46,558 bases of DNA from Vicinamibacteria bacterium (GCA_016934575.1 JAFGSN010000065.1:1-46558), one strand, 5' to 3'. Counted from the stretch's first letter, positions 9,201 through 16,953 are shown. Notes: generated by a model not told the origin, from the letters alone. Translations and numbers: made by a program.

Positions 9201-9488
9201 GGCCGACTCGCGCATTCGTTGAAGCGCTCCCCGAGCTATCGCGCGCCGGAGAACCGGCTCGACGTCGCCGGCGACCTTTTCGCCCTTGCAACCGTTCTAT
9301 ACCATTTGCTCACCGGCATGCACCCGACATCACAGCAAACGCCGCAGGTGCCCGGCAGAATCGTGCCTGGAGTGCCTCCGGCGTTCGACCAGCTCATCTT
9401 CCAGAACCTTCAACCATCGCCTGCGGTTCGCTCGACCACCGCGGAGGAGTTCCTTAAAATCCTGTCTCGCACGGTGATGTCGAGATGA
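6249..9488 (+). CDS. membrane-anchored helical-repeat Ser/Thr kinase with C-terminal pseudokinase
   Basis: A 1079-residue protein. Residues about 15-35 form one N-terminal transmembrane segment. Residues 81-206 and 231-416 are tandem 13-residue repeats with consensus A-A-x-L-Y-x-x-A-G-D-x-x-K, an alpha-solenoid related to TPRs but with unusually short helices. Residues about 417-515 look like ordinary TPRs. Residues about 525-790 are a complete Hanks kinase: glycine loop KIGQGAMGEVYRA, K558, catalytic D652 in VHRDLKPGN, D670 in LDFGLARLG, and APEQ. After a Pro/Ala-rich linker, residues about 830-1079 are a second kinase fold that lacks the ATP lysine (R870) and the catalytic aspartate (HGS at 962-964), though DLG (981-983) remains. 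The start is supported by GAGAG upstream. The stop overlaps the next gene (ATGA). Substrates are unknown. Confidence 0.9.
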   Translation: MDFLISRLYQLLAHPYIPWLILLLTLLVIYQKLLPRLRMRMPGMNLSAQGLLEKLAGSRYTEIKLEAAVKREKKNGNTLAAGRLYEEAGRPNQAVEVYLEGQEFIAAAVVIEKMGRVERAADLYLQAGDYKKAAALYVQAGKAARAAALFQERGNNVDAARLYAQAGHWDKSADLYEKSGYAHKAAESYEKKGDFHKAAECWERHFMENVTFSTTYSSTAVTPEQKSALYSGRLFEKAGDLERAFQIYERGSYFREAANVAMAQQRYSKAAEYFMRAEDAASAANAFDQAGDPVKAANLRGEVALKEDRVAEAARHFQEGQDYLRSAELFESIDMLAEAAAAYEVGESFAAAGSVYVRAGLKERAAGSYEKAGDLETAAKLYEEAGLGRKSMDLYARAGQSFKSGEAAAKSGDREKAVALLQKVPPSDDNYRRATELLAEIFIRNSQPDLAIERLQKVIANESISQTNMDLFYWLAAAYESAGQGESALDLYRKILAEDLQYRDVPQRLRRLESGASEPAGAVDRIGKYLLQDKIGQGAMGEVYRARDPILNRDVALKVITANLAADPELQARFRIEAQSAAQLNHPNIITVYDFGEEGGKAFLATELLEGIDLRRLIGKPAMRDLDRVLFIVEQICDGLAYAHSKNVVHRDLKPGNIHILPSGRVKILDFGLARLGASEITQAGQILGTPHYMAPEQAMSGAIDHRADLFTLGSVLYEMLVGRKAFEAESLPGVMNSVLTENPEPPSSRRPDIPVIVDELVRKALAKDPASRFQNAAEMKAAAGAARRALAAAPGAAPAQAQRVQPTAPPVAPFRDASESAPSPPPEQPVVVTATPAARFLRRDEVGRGPLGVVYRGEDQKSGRIVALRFLPAELLEPEGTLKAVVDDLRSASQVSHPHLAKVLGFIEMDGQHCVVSELVPGRDFAQALAAKQRLPMVQILALGKVLAQTLSAIHGQGMIHGSIQPSNVMIASGIVKLVDLGLGRLAHSLKRSPSYRAPENRLDVAGDLFALATVLYHLLTGMHPTSQQTPQVPGRIVPGVPPAFDQLIFQNLQPSPAVRSTTAEEFLKILSRTVMSR

Positions 9489-10132
9489 CGTGCGGTCTTT
9501 GCGGCAGTCGCAAGGGAAGACGATACTGCCCCGCCGGCCAGAAAAGAATCTGTCCCACGTGCTGCGGATCCAAACGTATCGTGGAAATCAACTGCCCGGA
9601 CGACTGCGTCTATATTAAAGGAGGCCGCGCGGCCGCCTGGGAAGGACGCGTGACCGAGAAAAGGCGTGACGAGCGACGAGTCGCCGTCATCTATACCGAT
9701 CTGAGCGACGCCCAATGCCGCTTGGCCAATAAGACGCTTGTTGGATTGCTCGCGATCCGTTCCCGTCTCCCGGATATCGACGATCGTCTTCTGGCATCGG
9801 CCGTGGGAATATGGCGCAAAACGATCGAAACCAGGGAGCGCGGCATTCTCTACGAGCATCAGGCTGACGACATGCGCGTACAGGTGCTCGTGTCGGCCAT
9901 CAAGGAGGTGTTCGAAGAGGAAATGAAGCGCCTCACGCACTCCGACCGCGACATGCTGGCCGTCCTGCGGGCGGTCGAGCGAAGCCTGACGCGAACGTCG
10001 ATGGAGGAGACGGACCCGCGCGCTTTCCTGGAATCGATATCACGCCTGGTCGGCCGGCTGGTGAAAGAAAATCGCGCGCGGGGCGACGACGCCCTTGACG
10101 AACCGCGAATCATCAAGCCCGACGAATGGTAG
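9485..10132 (+). CDS. cysteine-cluster (probable zinc-binding) protein of unknown function
   Basis: A 215-residue protein of unrecognised family. The N-terminal 43 residues hold eight cysteines (C3, C6, C15, C23, C26, C27, C37, C41) in CxxC-type spacing, including CPTCCG and INCPDDCVY, which suggests one or two bound zinc ions or, less likely, an iron-sulfur centre. The rest (about 55-215) is predicted helical and highly charged, with no transmembrane segment. Its ATG overlaps the stop of the solenoid kinase in an ATGA arrangement, so translation is coupled and the products are likely to work together, perhaps as kinase adaptor or substrate. It is followed 45 nt later by the bactofilin gene. 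Confidence 0.75.
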   Translation: MTCGLCGSRKGRRYCPAGQKRICPTCCGSKRIVEINCPDDCVYIKGGRAAAWEGRVTEKRRDERRVAVIYTDLSDAQCRLANKTLVGLLAIRSRLPDIDDRLLASAVGIWRKTIETRERGILYEHQADDMRVQVLVSAIKEVFEEEMKRLTHSDRDMLAVLRAVERSLTRTSMEETDPRAFLESISRLVGRLVKENRARGDDALDEPRIIKPDEW

Positions 10133-10177
10133 CCGATGACAACAGGCGCCAGCGCCAAAAGAGCAGGGAGGTAACGG

Positions 10178-10882
10178 ATGCCAGTCGATGTCAAGGATAA
10201 TCTGACGCATGCCGGCGCTTGCGTGCTCGGCGAAGATGCGACGTTCACGGGTCGGCTTGAAGGTCGAGACGTCACGATACTCGGACGCTTCAAAGGAACG
10301 CTCCAGATCCTAGGACGCGTGCGGATCGGACGAAACGCGCGCGTCGAGGCCGATGTTCAGGCAGCCATGGTGGAAATCAACGGCGAGTTCGTCGGAGACG
10401 TCAAAACCCAATCTCTCGTTTTCGGCGAGACCGCGCGCGCCAGGGGCGTATTTCATGCCAAGCGGTTGGGCATGAAAGAGGGCGCCTCCGTGACGGGCTC
10501 TTTTCCGCCGGTCGAATCGGCCGTCAAGGAAAACGCCGCGCCTTTCGTCGCCGGGCGCGCCATGCCGGCCGGCAAGGGGCTTCCGAAGGAAGCGCTCGCA
10601 CCGGCGGAGACCATCGCTTTCCAGAAGCCCGCGCCTGCCGCTGCGCCGAGCGACAAGGTGAAACCCACGGATTCCGAATCCTCGAAGCCTTCGTCCTCTC
10701 CAGCCGCCATGGCGAGCGCGTCATCCAACGCCGCCGTTGTGGAGACGCAACAGCCCTCCGAAACCGTCGCCTCGACTCTGACGCAGGCCTCATCGACTGA
10801 AACGCCGCAAGTCGTTCAGAACGACAACGAGAAGCGACCGGAAGCTTCCCCTCCCCCGCCGGAGACGCCTGAAAGCCAGTGA
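10178..10882 (+). CDS. bactofilin (polymer-forming cytoskeletal protein)
   Basis: A bactofilin, which self-assembles into nucleotide-independent filaments that usually line the inner membrane and position cell-wall, polar or signalling proteins. Residues about 10-105 contain the right-handed beta-helix domain with regular turns (GEDATFTGRLEGRDVTILG, KGTLQILGRVRIGRNARVEADV, INGEFVGDV, HAKRLGMKEGASVTGSF). Residues about 110-234 are a long Ala/Pro/Ser/Glu-rich tail, longer than in simple bactofilins and probably disordered. A strong ribosome-binding site (GGGAGG) precedes the ATG. The stop overlaps the methyltransferase start (GTGA). The position behind a membrane-anchored kinase suggests the filament could localise, or be phosphorylated by, that kinase. 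Confidence 0.88.
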   Translation: MPVDVKDNLTHAGACVLGEDATFTGRLEGRDVTILGRFKGTLQILGRVRIGRNARVEADVQAAMVEINGEFVGDVKTQSLVFGETARARGVFHAKRLGMKEGASVTGSFPPVESAVKENAAPFVAGRAMPAGKGLPKEALAPAETIAFQKPAPAAAPSDKVKPTDSESSKPSSSPAAMASASSNAAVVETQQPSETVASTLTQASSTETPQVVQNDNEKRPEASPPPPETPESQ

Positions 10883-12057
10883 CTTCATGCATGAACTGCT
10901 CGACGGTCTTCGTCGGCAGCAAAGGCCAGATCCGTATCAACGCCGGGCACCCCTGGGTCTTCCGCTCCGATATCCGTGCCGCCGGAGACGCCCGTCCCGG
11001 CGACGTCGTGCGCGTATCCGGCCCGCACGGACGGCATCTGGGATTTGCCTTCTTCTCAAGCCGTTCCGAGATCACGCTTCGAATGCTCACACGCGAGGCG
11101 GAGCTGTCCGAGCATTTCCTCGAAGAGCGAATCGCCGCGGCTCTCTCCTGGCGGCGGATCATCGCCGCTGGCGCCGACGCCTATCGCATCATCCACGGCG
11201 AGGGGGACGGCTTGCCGTCATTCATCGTCGACCGCTACGGCGATTTCGTCGTGATCCAGACGCTTTCACAGGCCGGCGAGAGGCTCAAGGCGCGTCTCGT
11301 GGAAGCGCTTTTGACGTCGCTCCATCCCCGAGGCGTCATCGAGCGCAACGATCCGCGCGTGCGCTTGCTCGAAGGCCTTGATCGAAGGGTCGGCGTTCTT
11401 CATGGCACGGTGCCCGAGATCGTCGAGATCGACGAAAGCGGCGTTTTGTTTCAGGCCGACCTGTACCATGGACAAAAAACGGGGCTGTTTCTGGATCAGC
11501 GCGAGAATCACGTATCGAGCCGTGAATATGCCCATGGACGAGTGCTCGACGCCTTCACATACAACGGCGGCTTCGGCCTGCATGCGGCGCGTTCGGCCGC
11601 CGAAGTCGTCGCCGTGGACGTCTCGACCACGGCTGTGGCGCGCGTCGCCCGCAACGCGGATCGCAATGGATTGAACAACGTCGTCGCCCGCGAGGCGAAT
11701 GTGTTCGATCTGCTGCGTGATTTCGAACGGCGCGGAGAGCTGTTCGACACCGTCTTCCTCGATCCGCCCGCTTTTGCCAAGAGTCGTGACGCCGTTGACA
11801 AGGCGCGTCGGGGTTACAACGAGATCAACCGCCGCGCTCTGCGCCTGCTCGCGCCCGGCGGATGTCTCGTCACATGCTCGTGCTCGTATCACGTCTCCGA
11901 GACGGATTTCGAGGCGCTCATCGAGAAAGCCGCGCTCGATGCGGGAGTCTCGCTCCAGTTCGTCGAGAAGCGCCGCCAGGCGCGCGATCATCCGATCATC
12001 ATGGGCGTTCCGGAAACGCACTACCTCAAGTGCTTTATTCTGAGAAGGACGCCCTGA
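10879..12057 (+). CDS. class I SAM-dependent rRNA (cytosine-C5)-methyltransferase, RlmI-like
   Basis: An RlmI/RlmK-type enzyme of 392 residues, predicted to methylate C5 of a cytosine in 23S rRNA with S-adenosylmethionine. An N-terminal PUA-like RNA-binding domain (about 1-75, with GHPWVFRSDI) is followed by a linker (GLFLDQRENH) and the Rossmann methyltransferase fold: LDAFTYNGGFGLHAA (motif I), FDTVFLDPPAFAKS (motif IV) and LVTCSCSYHV, which carries the catalytic cysteine region. The GTG start at 10879 overlaps the bactofilin stop by 4 nt; an in-frame ATG at 10891 is the alternative. It is last in the four-gene operon and probably shares only transcription with the upstream genes. Confidence 0.9.
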   Translation: MTSCMNCSTVFVGSKGQIRINAGHPWVFRSDIRAAGDARPGDVVRVSGPHGRHLGFAFFSSRSEITLRMLTREAELSEHFLEERIAAALSWRRIIAAGADAYRIIHGEGDGLPSFIVDRYGDFVVIQTLSQAGERLKARLVEALLTSLHPRGVIERNDPRVRLLEGLDRRVGVLHGTVPEIVEIDESGVLFQADLYHGQKTGLFLDQRENHVSSREYAHGRVLDAFTYNGGFGLHAARSAAEVVAVDVSTTAVARVARNADRNGLNNVVAREANVFDLLRDFERRGELFDTVFLDPPAFAKSRDAVDKARRGYNEINRRALRLLAPGGCLVTCSCSYHVSETDFEALIEKAALDAGVSLQFVEKRRQARDHPIIMGVPETHYLKCFILRRTP

Positions 12058-12092
12058 CTGTAACTACGCGGCCCGCCACCAAATGAAAAGTC

Positions 12093-12098
12093 TATAAT
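12093..12098 (+). promoter_or_regulatory. candidate -10 box for the glycan cluster
   Basis: A perfect TATAAT between the methyltransferase stop and the sulfotransferase-fusion gene. No convincing -35 is visible. Initiation near 12105 would leave a 35-55 nt leader depending on the start codon used. Confidence 0.4.
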
Positions 12099-12140
12099 TG
12101 TGCCGGATCGCCAGTAAGAGTCGGCTCGCTCGTTCGGGCC

Positions 12141-15100
12141 TTGCTTGTGGAGATCGGATTGGCCATCTGCATCGCCGGCATGCACCGTTCCGGAACGTCA
12201 ATGGTGGCTCGATTGCTCCACTCTTTCGGGCTCGATCTGGGACCGGCTGCCGAGCTTCGAGCCGGCGCTCCGGACAACGAGCACGGCTTCTGGGAGGATC
12301 GCCGGTTTGTCGAGATCAATACGGAGATCCTCGATCGCCTAGGGGGCGGCTGGGACGCTCCGCCTCATATGGAGGCGGGTTGGGAGACTCGACCGGATCT
12401 CGCGGGACTCCGGGAAAGGGCGGCGTCTCTTGTCGCATCTCGATCCCTGCAAGAGACCTGGGGCTTCAAGGATCCGCGTAGCTCATTGACTCTTCCATTC
12501 TGGAAGACTCTGATCCCGAATCTTAAGGTGATCGTCTGTCTCCGGCATCCGCTTGAAGTCCAGGCGTCGCTGTCCAAGCGCGGTCACTCATCGAAAGCGC
12601 TCGGTCTCCGTCTCTGGAAAGAGTATGCGACACGCATTCTTGCCGCGACAGCGCCGTCTCAGCGCGTCATCACGAGCTATGACGTCTTCTTCGAGAATCC
12701 AGTTCCCGAACTGAAACGTCTGTGCGACTTCTCGGGATTGGCGGTTTCCAAAGACCAAATCGACCGGTCTCTGGGTTATATCGCCCGGCGGCTGCGTCAC
12801 GACAGGAATTCGGCCGAGGACTTGCTTCGTGAACGAGTGCCCGGCGACATCATCAAGATCTATTCGAACCTGTGCGGCGAGGCGGGGACGCCTCTTTCGT
12901 TCTCTGAACGATGCGATGATTCCGGCCGCGAGGCTTCGGCCGCGCCATCGCCAGCCACGAATGAGGCTGAGATCGCTCTGAACTTGATCAGGGATCGCCT
13001 TTCGGAGACGACTGCCGCGCTTGGCCAGGCGAGAACCGACGTTCAGGAAGCGGCAGTCCGTTTGAATCAGCGCGAACAAGAGATCGAACGCCTTTCTGAC
13101 GCACTGAAGGATACGGAAGCTCGTCTCGATCAAAGCGAACGACGGGCTCGAGAGTCGCGCGGCGAGATCGACTACATCACGAATAGCCACGGATGGGAAT
13201 TTCTCCAACTGATGAGAAACGTGCGCTTGTTCTTGGCGCCACGCGGCAGCCTTCGCGATCGGACGTTCCAATGGGCTCTTCGCAGGAGTTTGGTGCATCC
13301 TGGAGCGCTCGCAATACAAACGGAGGGGCGACATCTAGAACCGAAGTTGTCCAGGATGTCGCAGGCCGACGCTTCGTTCCAGAATGCCGCTCTTCCTTTG
13401 GGATCGAAATTCGACGTCGTCTGTTTTCCGATCATCGATTGGCATTTTCGCTTCCAAAGACCTCAGCAGCTCCTGACAAGGCTGGCCCGCGATGGACACC
13501 GCGTCTTCTACCTGGCAATGCGCTTTCATGACAACGCCGGCAACCGGATGGAGGTCGTCTCTGAGAACGTCTATATCGTCGGGCTACCGAGTCCGCGCCT
13601 CGATCCGTACCGCGACGATCTCCACGGCGCGGCGGTCGATGCGCTTATGGAAGCGCTGGCCGATCTCCGTCATGGAGCGCAAGTGGAAGCGGCCGTATGT
13701 ATCGTTCAGCTTCCGTTCTGGGCGCCGATCGCATTGGCGGCCCGGCGTCGCTTCGGCTGGAAAATCGTCTACGACTGCCTGGACGACCACCAGGGATATT
13801 CAACAAACAGCACGCGGATGCTGAACGCGGAGCCGACGCTGACGTCGAGCAGCGACTTGGTCGTTGCGTCAAGCCGCAATCTTCTAGACCGTGCCGCCGC
13901 GCTGAATCCTCGACACGTGCTGATCCCCAATGCGGCGGACTTCGGCCACTTCAACCGCCGGGCGTCTGAAACGCCGCTCGACGGCATCCCGCGTCCCATC
14001 ATCGGATACTACGGCGCCATCTCCGAGTGGTTCGACACCGAGATGGTGGCATCCGCGGCGGCGGCTCAACCGAGTTGGCAATTCGTGCTGATCGGCCATA
14101 CGTTCGGCGCCGACACGACGGCCCTCAAACGTTTGCCCAACGTACGTTTGTTGGGAGAGCAGCCCTATTCTTCCTTGCCCGGCTTCCTCCAGGCCTTCGA
14201 CGTCGCCTGCATCCCCTTCCGGCGCACTCCTCTGACCCTTGCCACGAATCCGCTGAAGTTCTACGAGTACCTCAGCGCGGGCAAACCGGTGGTTGCCGTG
14301 ACTCTGCCGGAGCTCGAGCCGTTGCGGCATCTCTTCTATCCGGTGGACCATCCTGACGACTTCGCGCCTCAAATCGCTCGCGCCCTGACGGAGTGTTCGG
14401 CGGATGCCGTGGAAACCAGGCGGCGCTTCGCGATGAGCAATTCGTGGAATGTTCGCGTGCATCGCTTGTCCGAGGAGATTGCGGCCGCGCATGGGAGGAC
14501 CGGAATTGTCATCGTCAGCTACAACAACCTGGGCCTCCTCCGTCAATGCCTTGCCAGCGTGTTCGCCCGGACTCTGTATCCCAATTTCGAAGTCGTGGTT
14601 GTCGACAACGGATCGGAAGAGGACGTGATCTCCTTTCTGCGGAGCGCCGCCTCGAGCGAGCCGCGCCTGCGCGTGATCGAGAACGGCGAGAACCTCGGCT
14701 TTGCTCGCGCCAACAACATCGGCATCGACGCGCTGGGCGGCTTTAGATACCTTGTCCTGTTGAACGACGATACGGTTGTCACGAGAGGCTGGCTTCCCCG
14801 CTTGCTCCGACACGTGGAACGTCCCGAGACAGGCATGGTCGGGCCGATCACCAATTGGTGCGGAAACGAAGCGAGAATTGAAGCGGGATACGACGAGCGG
14901 AATCTCGGCGGCCTGGAGGAGTTCGCTCGCAATCGCATGCGGGATCACGATGGTCGATCTTTCGAAATTCCCATGTTGGCGATGTTCTGTGTGGCCATGC
15001 GACAAGAAGTGCACACGGAAGTGGGTCGGCTCGACGAACGTTTCGGCATCGGGATGTTCGAGGACGATGACTACTCGCTCAGGGTCAAGCGCGCCGGCTA

Positions 15101-15335
15101 TCGAGTCCTGTGCGCCCAGGACGCTTTTGTGCATCACTGGGGCCGAGCAAGCTTTTCGAAGATCGATGAGGAGGATTATCAACGTCTCTTCGAAGAGAAT
15201 CATCGTAAATTTGAGGAGAAGTGGGGAATCGCTTGGGTACCGCACCAGGCGAAGGTCGAGAAAGACGCTGGAAGCAATGAGCGGCGAGCATGCTTCGTCA
15301 CGACTGGCCCAGCCAGCGACACGCGATCAGATTGA
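12141..15335 (+). CDS. trifunctional sulfotransferase - GT4-like - GT2 glycosyltransferase fusion
   Basis: A 1064-residue polypeptide joining three enzymes. Residues about 5-260 are a PAPS-type sulfotransferase with the 5'-phosphosulfate loop GMHRSGTS (13-20) and a KDPR motif. Residues about 270-345 are coiled coil. Residues about 420-785 are a GT-B glycosyltransferase (GT4/GT1-like) with FQRPQQLLTRLA, IGYYGAISEWFD and the sugar-nucleotide signature NPLKFYEYLSAGKPVV. Residues about 787-1045 are a GT2 domain starting IVIVSYNNLGLLRQCLASV, with NDD (875-877) as the metal/UDP site and the ED-containing loop near FEDDDYS. No membrane helix is seen, so it is probably a cytosolic assembler of a sulfated glycan. 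Start uncertain: TTG at 12141, or TTG at 12159, which has GGAG at a better distance. Confidence 0.88.
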   Translation: MLVEIGLAICIAGMHRSGTSMVARLLHSFGLDLGPAAELRAGAPDNEHGFWEDRRFVEINTEILDRLGGGWDAPPHMEAGWETRPDLAGLRERAASLVASRSLQETWGFKDPRSSLTLPFWKTLIPNLKVIVCLRHPLEVQASLSKRGHSSKALGLRLWKEYATRILAATAPSQRVITSYDVFFENPVPELKRLCDFSGLAVSKDQIDRSLGYIARRLRHDRNSAEDLLRERVPGDIIKIYSNLCGEAGTPLSFSERCDDSGREASAAPSPATNEAEIALNLIRDRLSETTAALGQARTDVQEAAVRLNQREQEIERLSDALKDTEARLDQSERRARESRGEIDYITNSHGWEFLQLMRNVRLFLAPRGSLRDRTFQWALRRSLVHPGALAIQTEGRHLEPKLSRMSQADASFQNAALPLGSKFDVVCFPIIDWHFRFQRPQQLLTRLARDGHRVFYLAMRFHDNAGNRMEVVSENVYIVGLPSPRLDPYRDDLHGAAVDALMEALADLRHGAQVEAAVCIVQLPFWAPIALAARRRFGWKIVYDCLDDHQGYSTNSTRMLNAEPTLTSSSDLVVASSRNLLDRAAALNPRHVLIPNAADFGHFNRRASETPLDGIPRPIIGYYGAISEWFDTEMVASAAAAQPSWQFVLIGHTFGADTTALKRLPNVRLLGEQPYSSLPGFLQAFDVACIPFRRTPLTLATNPLKFYEYLSAGKPVVAVTLPELEPLRHLFYPVDHPDDFAPQIARALTECSADAVETRRRFAMSNSWNVRVHRLSEEIAAAHGRTGIVIVSYNNLGLLRQCLASVFARTLYPNFEVVVVDNGSEEDVISFLRSAASSEPRLRVIENGENLGFARANNIGIDALGGFRYLVLLNDDTVVTRGWLPRLLRHVERPETGMVGPITNWCGNEARIEAGYDERNLGGLEEFARNRMRDHDGRSFEIPMLAMFCVAMRQEVHTEVGRLDERFGIGMFEDDDYSLRVKRAGYRVLCAQDAFVHHWGRASFSKIDEEDYQRLFEENHRKFEEKWGIAWVPHQAKVEKDAGSNERRACFVTTGPASDTRSD

Positions 15336-15406
15336 TTGCGGCGACTGATGCTTCTGGGATCCAGGGTTTTTACATTTATGACCTCCGCAATTACACTCCG
15401 CTCAAT

Positions 15407-15529
15407 ATGGCGCGCCCGCTTCGGCCAGAGCATCCCGGCGTCCTTTGGCACGTCACTGCCCAGAACAACGGCCGGAAGGTCGTTGTCCAGGACGATGACG
15501 CAGCGACTCGATCCGAGCGGGACTCGTGA
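15407..15529 (+). pseudogene. N-terminal fragment of a REP-associated tyrosine transposase (RAYT)
   Basis: The 40 codons from ATG 15407 read MARPLRPEHPGVLWHVTAQN, then NGRKVVVQDDD. This closely matches the conserved N-terminus of RAYT/IS200-like transposases (MARPLRxExPGxxYHVxxRGNxRxxIFxDDxD). The similarity stops after DDD, and the HxH metal motif and catalytic tyrosine are absent, so only about one sixth of the gene remains. Its stop overlaps the GTG of the next glycosyltransferase gene (GTGA), so the fragment lies exactly in the junction between two paralogous GT genes. Confidence 0.7.
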
Positions 15530-16869
15530 GCGTCCTAATTCATGATTTGCCGCGGTTACCGCGACGTATCCGCACGCTCGCAGGACGCGCCTTCGGCCGC
15601 GCGGTACGAGCGGTCGCGCGGCAGAGTGATGGGACACGCTGGCGCGCTCTGATTCTTCCGCCCGGCGGCGACCGTGAACGCCGCGTGAGAAAGCTGCTGC
15701 GCCTAACGTCGTCATCGCCGGGCATCGCCGCGCCCACACGTTCCGCCGATGAGATCGTCTCGCGGATTCGATGCTGCCGCGGCTGCGTGATCTTCCCGCC
15801 TTCGATCGGCTGGAACGCCAACCTCTTTCAGCGACCGCACCAGCTCGCACGGGCTTTTGCAAGACGCGGCTGGATTTCCGTGTTCGACTCCAGCAAAGCC
15901 GATGACGGCGTTCGCGGTTTTCAGGAGATCGAGCGGAATCTGTTGCTTTTCAACGGACATCCCGAGATTCTCCATCGCTTTCACGCGCCTCTGCTCTGGA
16001 CGTTTACGTACAACTTCGATCAATCGGATCTCTATCCTTTCTCGGCCACGATCCTCTATGACTGGATCGACGATCTCGCGGTCTTCACCTCCTACGAGCG
16101 CTCGCTGCTCGAGCGTCATCATGAGCGCGCCATGTCCAATGCCGACATGGTCGCGACCGTGGCGCGCTCCTTACACGAGCGGGCTTTGTCCGTGCGCGCC
16201 GACGCCCTCTACTTGCCGAACGCGGCCGACGTCGATCATTTCGCCTCCATGCGTTCTCCGACGCTCAAGGATCGTGATATGGACCGAATTCGCGCCGGAG
16301 ACAAGCCGATCGCCGGATACTACGGCGCGCTCGCGGAATGGTTCGACTACGAGCTGCTCGATCGCGCCGCGCGCTTGCGTCCTGATTGGAACTTCCTTCT
16401 GATCGGCCCGGAATACGATCGCAGCCTGCGTCTCAGTTCCATCCGCAAACGCCCCAATGTCTTCTGGATCGGACCACGCCGATACGCCGAACTGCCCGCT
16501 TATCTTCAACTGTTCGACGTCGCCCTGATTCCGTTCAAGCTGAATGAGATCACGGCCGCGACTTCCCCGCTCAAACTCTACGAGTACTTCGCCGGCGGCA
16601 AACCAGTCGTCACGACGTCCATTCCGGAGTGCATCGTGCATCCCGAAGTGAACGTCGTCTCGAGCGCAAACGAGCTCGCGTCAGCCCTCGATGCGGCCCG
16701 GGCGCAAGGCCGCGATCCCGAGATCTGCCGTCGCTTCAGGGACGTCGCCTTGGCCAATTCATGGGCCGAGCGCGTGCGTCAGGTGGAAGGCGCGATAACA
16801 AGCCGCCGCATTCGGCCCGATAACGCCACGCTTCGATGCACCCTTGGCGATCGATCGGTCGCCGAATGA
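15526..16869 (+). CDS. GT4-like glycosyltransferase, paralogue of the fusion's middle domain
   Basis: A 447-residue GT-B glycosyltransferase that probably adds a sugar to a cell-surface glycan on the cytosolic side. After about 80 basic N-terminal residues, the family core begins at GCVIFPPSIGWNANLFQRPH. It contains NAADVDHF, IAGYYGALAEWFDYELL, IPFKLNEITAATSPLKLYEY and FAGGKPVVTTSIPE. These line up motif by motif with residues about 420-785 of the sulfotransferase fusion encoded just upstream, so the two are duplicates. The start is GTG with only a weak GGGA ribosome-binding site. It overlaps the stop of the RAYT remnant. The long basic N-terminus is not conserved in the paralogue and the true start could be downstream. 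Confidence 0.85.
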   Translation: MSVLIHDLPRLPRRIRTLAGRAFGRAVRAVARQSDGTRWRALILPPGGDRERRVRKLLRLTSSSPGIAAPTRSADEIVSRIRCCRGCVIFPPSIGWNANLFQRPHQLARAFARRGWISVFDSSKADDGVRGFQEIERNLLLFNGHPEILHRFHAPLLWTFTYNFDQSDLYPFSATILYDWIDDLAVFTSYERSLLERHHERAMSNADMVATVARSLHERALSVRADALYLPNAADVDHFASMRSPTLKDRDMDRIRAGDKPIAGYYGALAEWFDYELLDRAARLRPDWNFLLIGPEYDRSLRLSSIRKRPNVFWIGPRRYAELPAYLQLFDVALIPFKLNEITAATSPLKLYEYFAGGKPVVTTSIPECIVHPEVNVVSSANELASALDAARAQGRDPEICRRFRDVALANSWAERVRQVEGAITSRRIRPDNATLRCTLGDRSVAE

Positions 16870-16924
16870 GATCGCGGCCCTCCCGAGCATGATCATCGTC
16901 GAGAGGCGTCAACCGACGTCGCGA

Positions 16925-16953
16925 TTGACAGTTGCCGTCTGATTGGATTAACT
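16925..16953 (+). promoter_or_regulatory. candidate promoter for the sulfatase-like gene
   Basis: A perfect -35 TTGACA (16925-16930) is followed after 17 nt by TTAACT, a weak -10. If used, transcription would start near 16960, which would rule out the TTG at 16932 as start codon and favour TTG 17010 or GTG 17019. Confidence 0.3.

Noticed and set aside
13884-15245. A 453-codon minus-strand frame opposite the GT4-GT2 part of the fusion
   Set aside because: The sense strand has complete glycosyltransferase motifs; the antisense frame shows none.
15290-15406. The 39 codons in frame before the RAYT-like ATG
   Set aside because: They overlap the end of the fusion gene and show no similarity to transposases; only the part from 15407 is supported.
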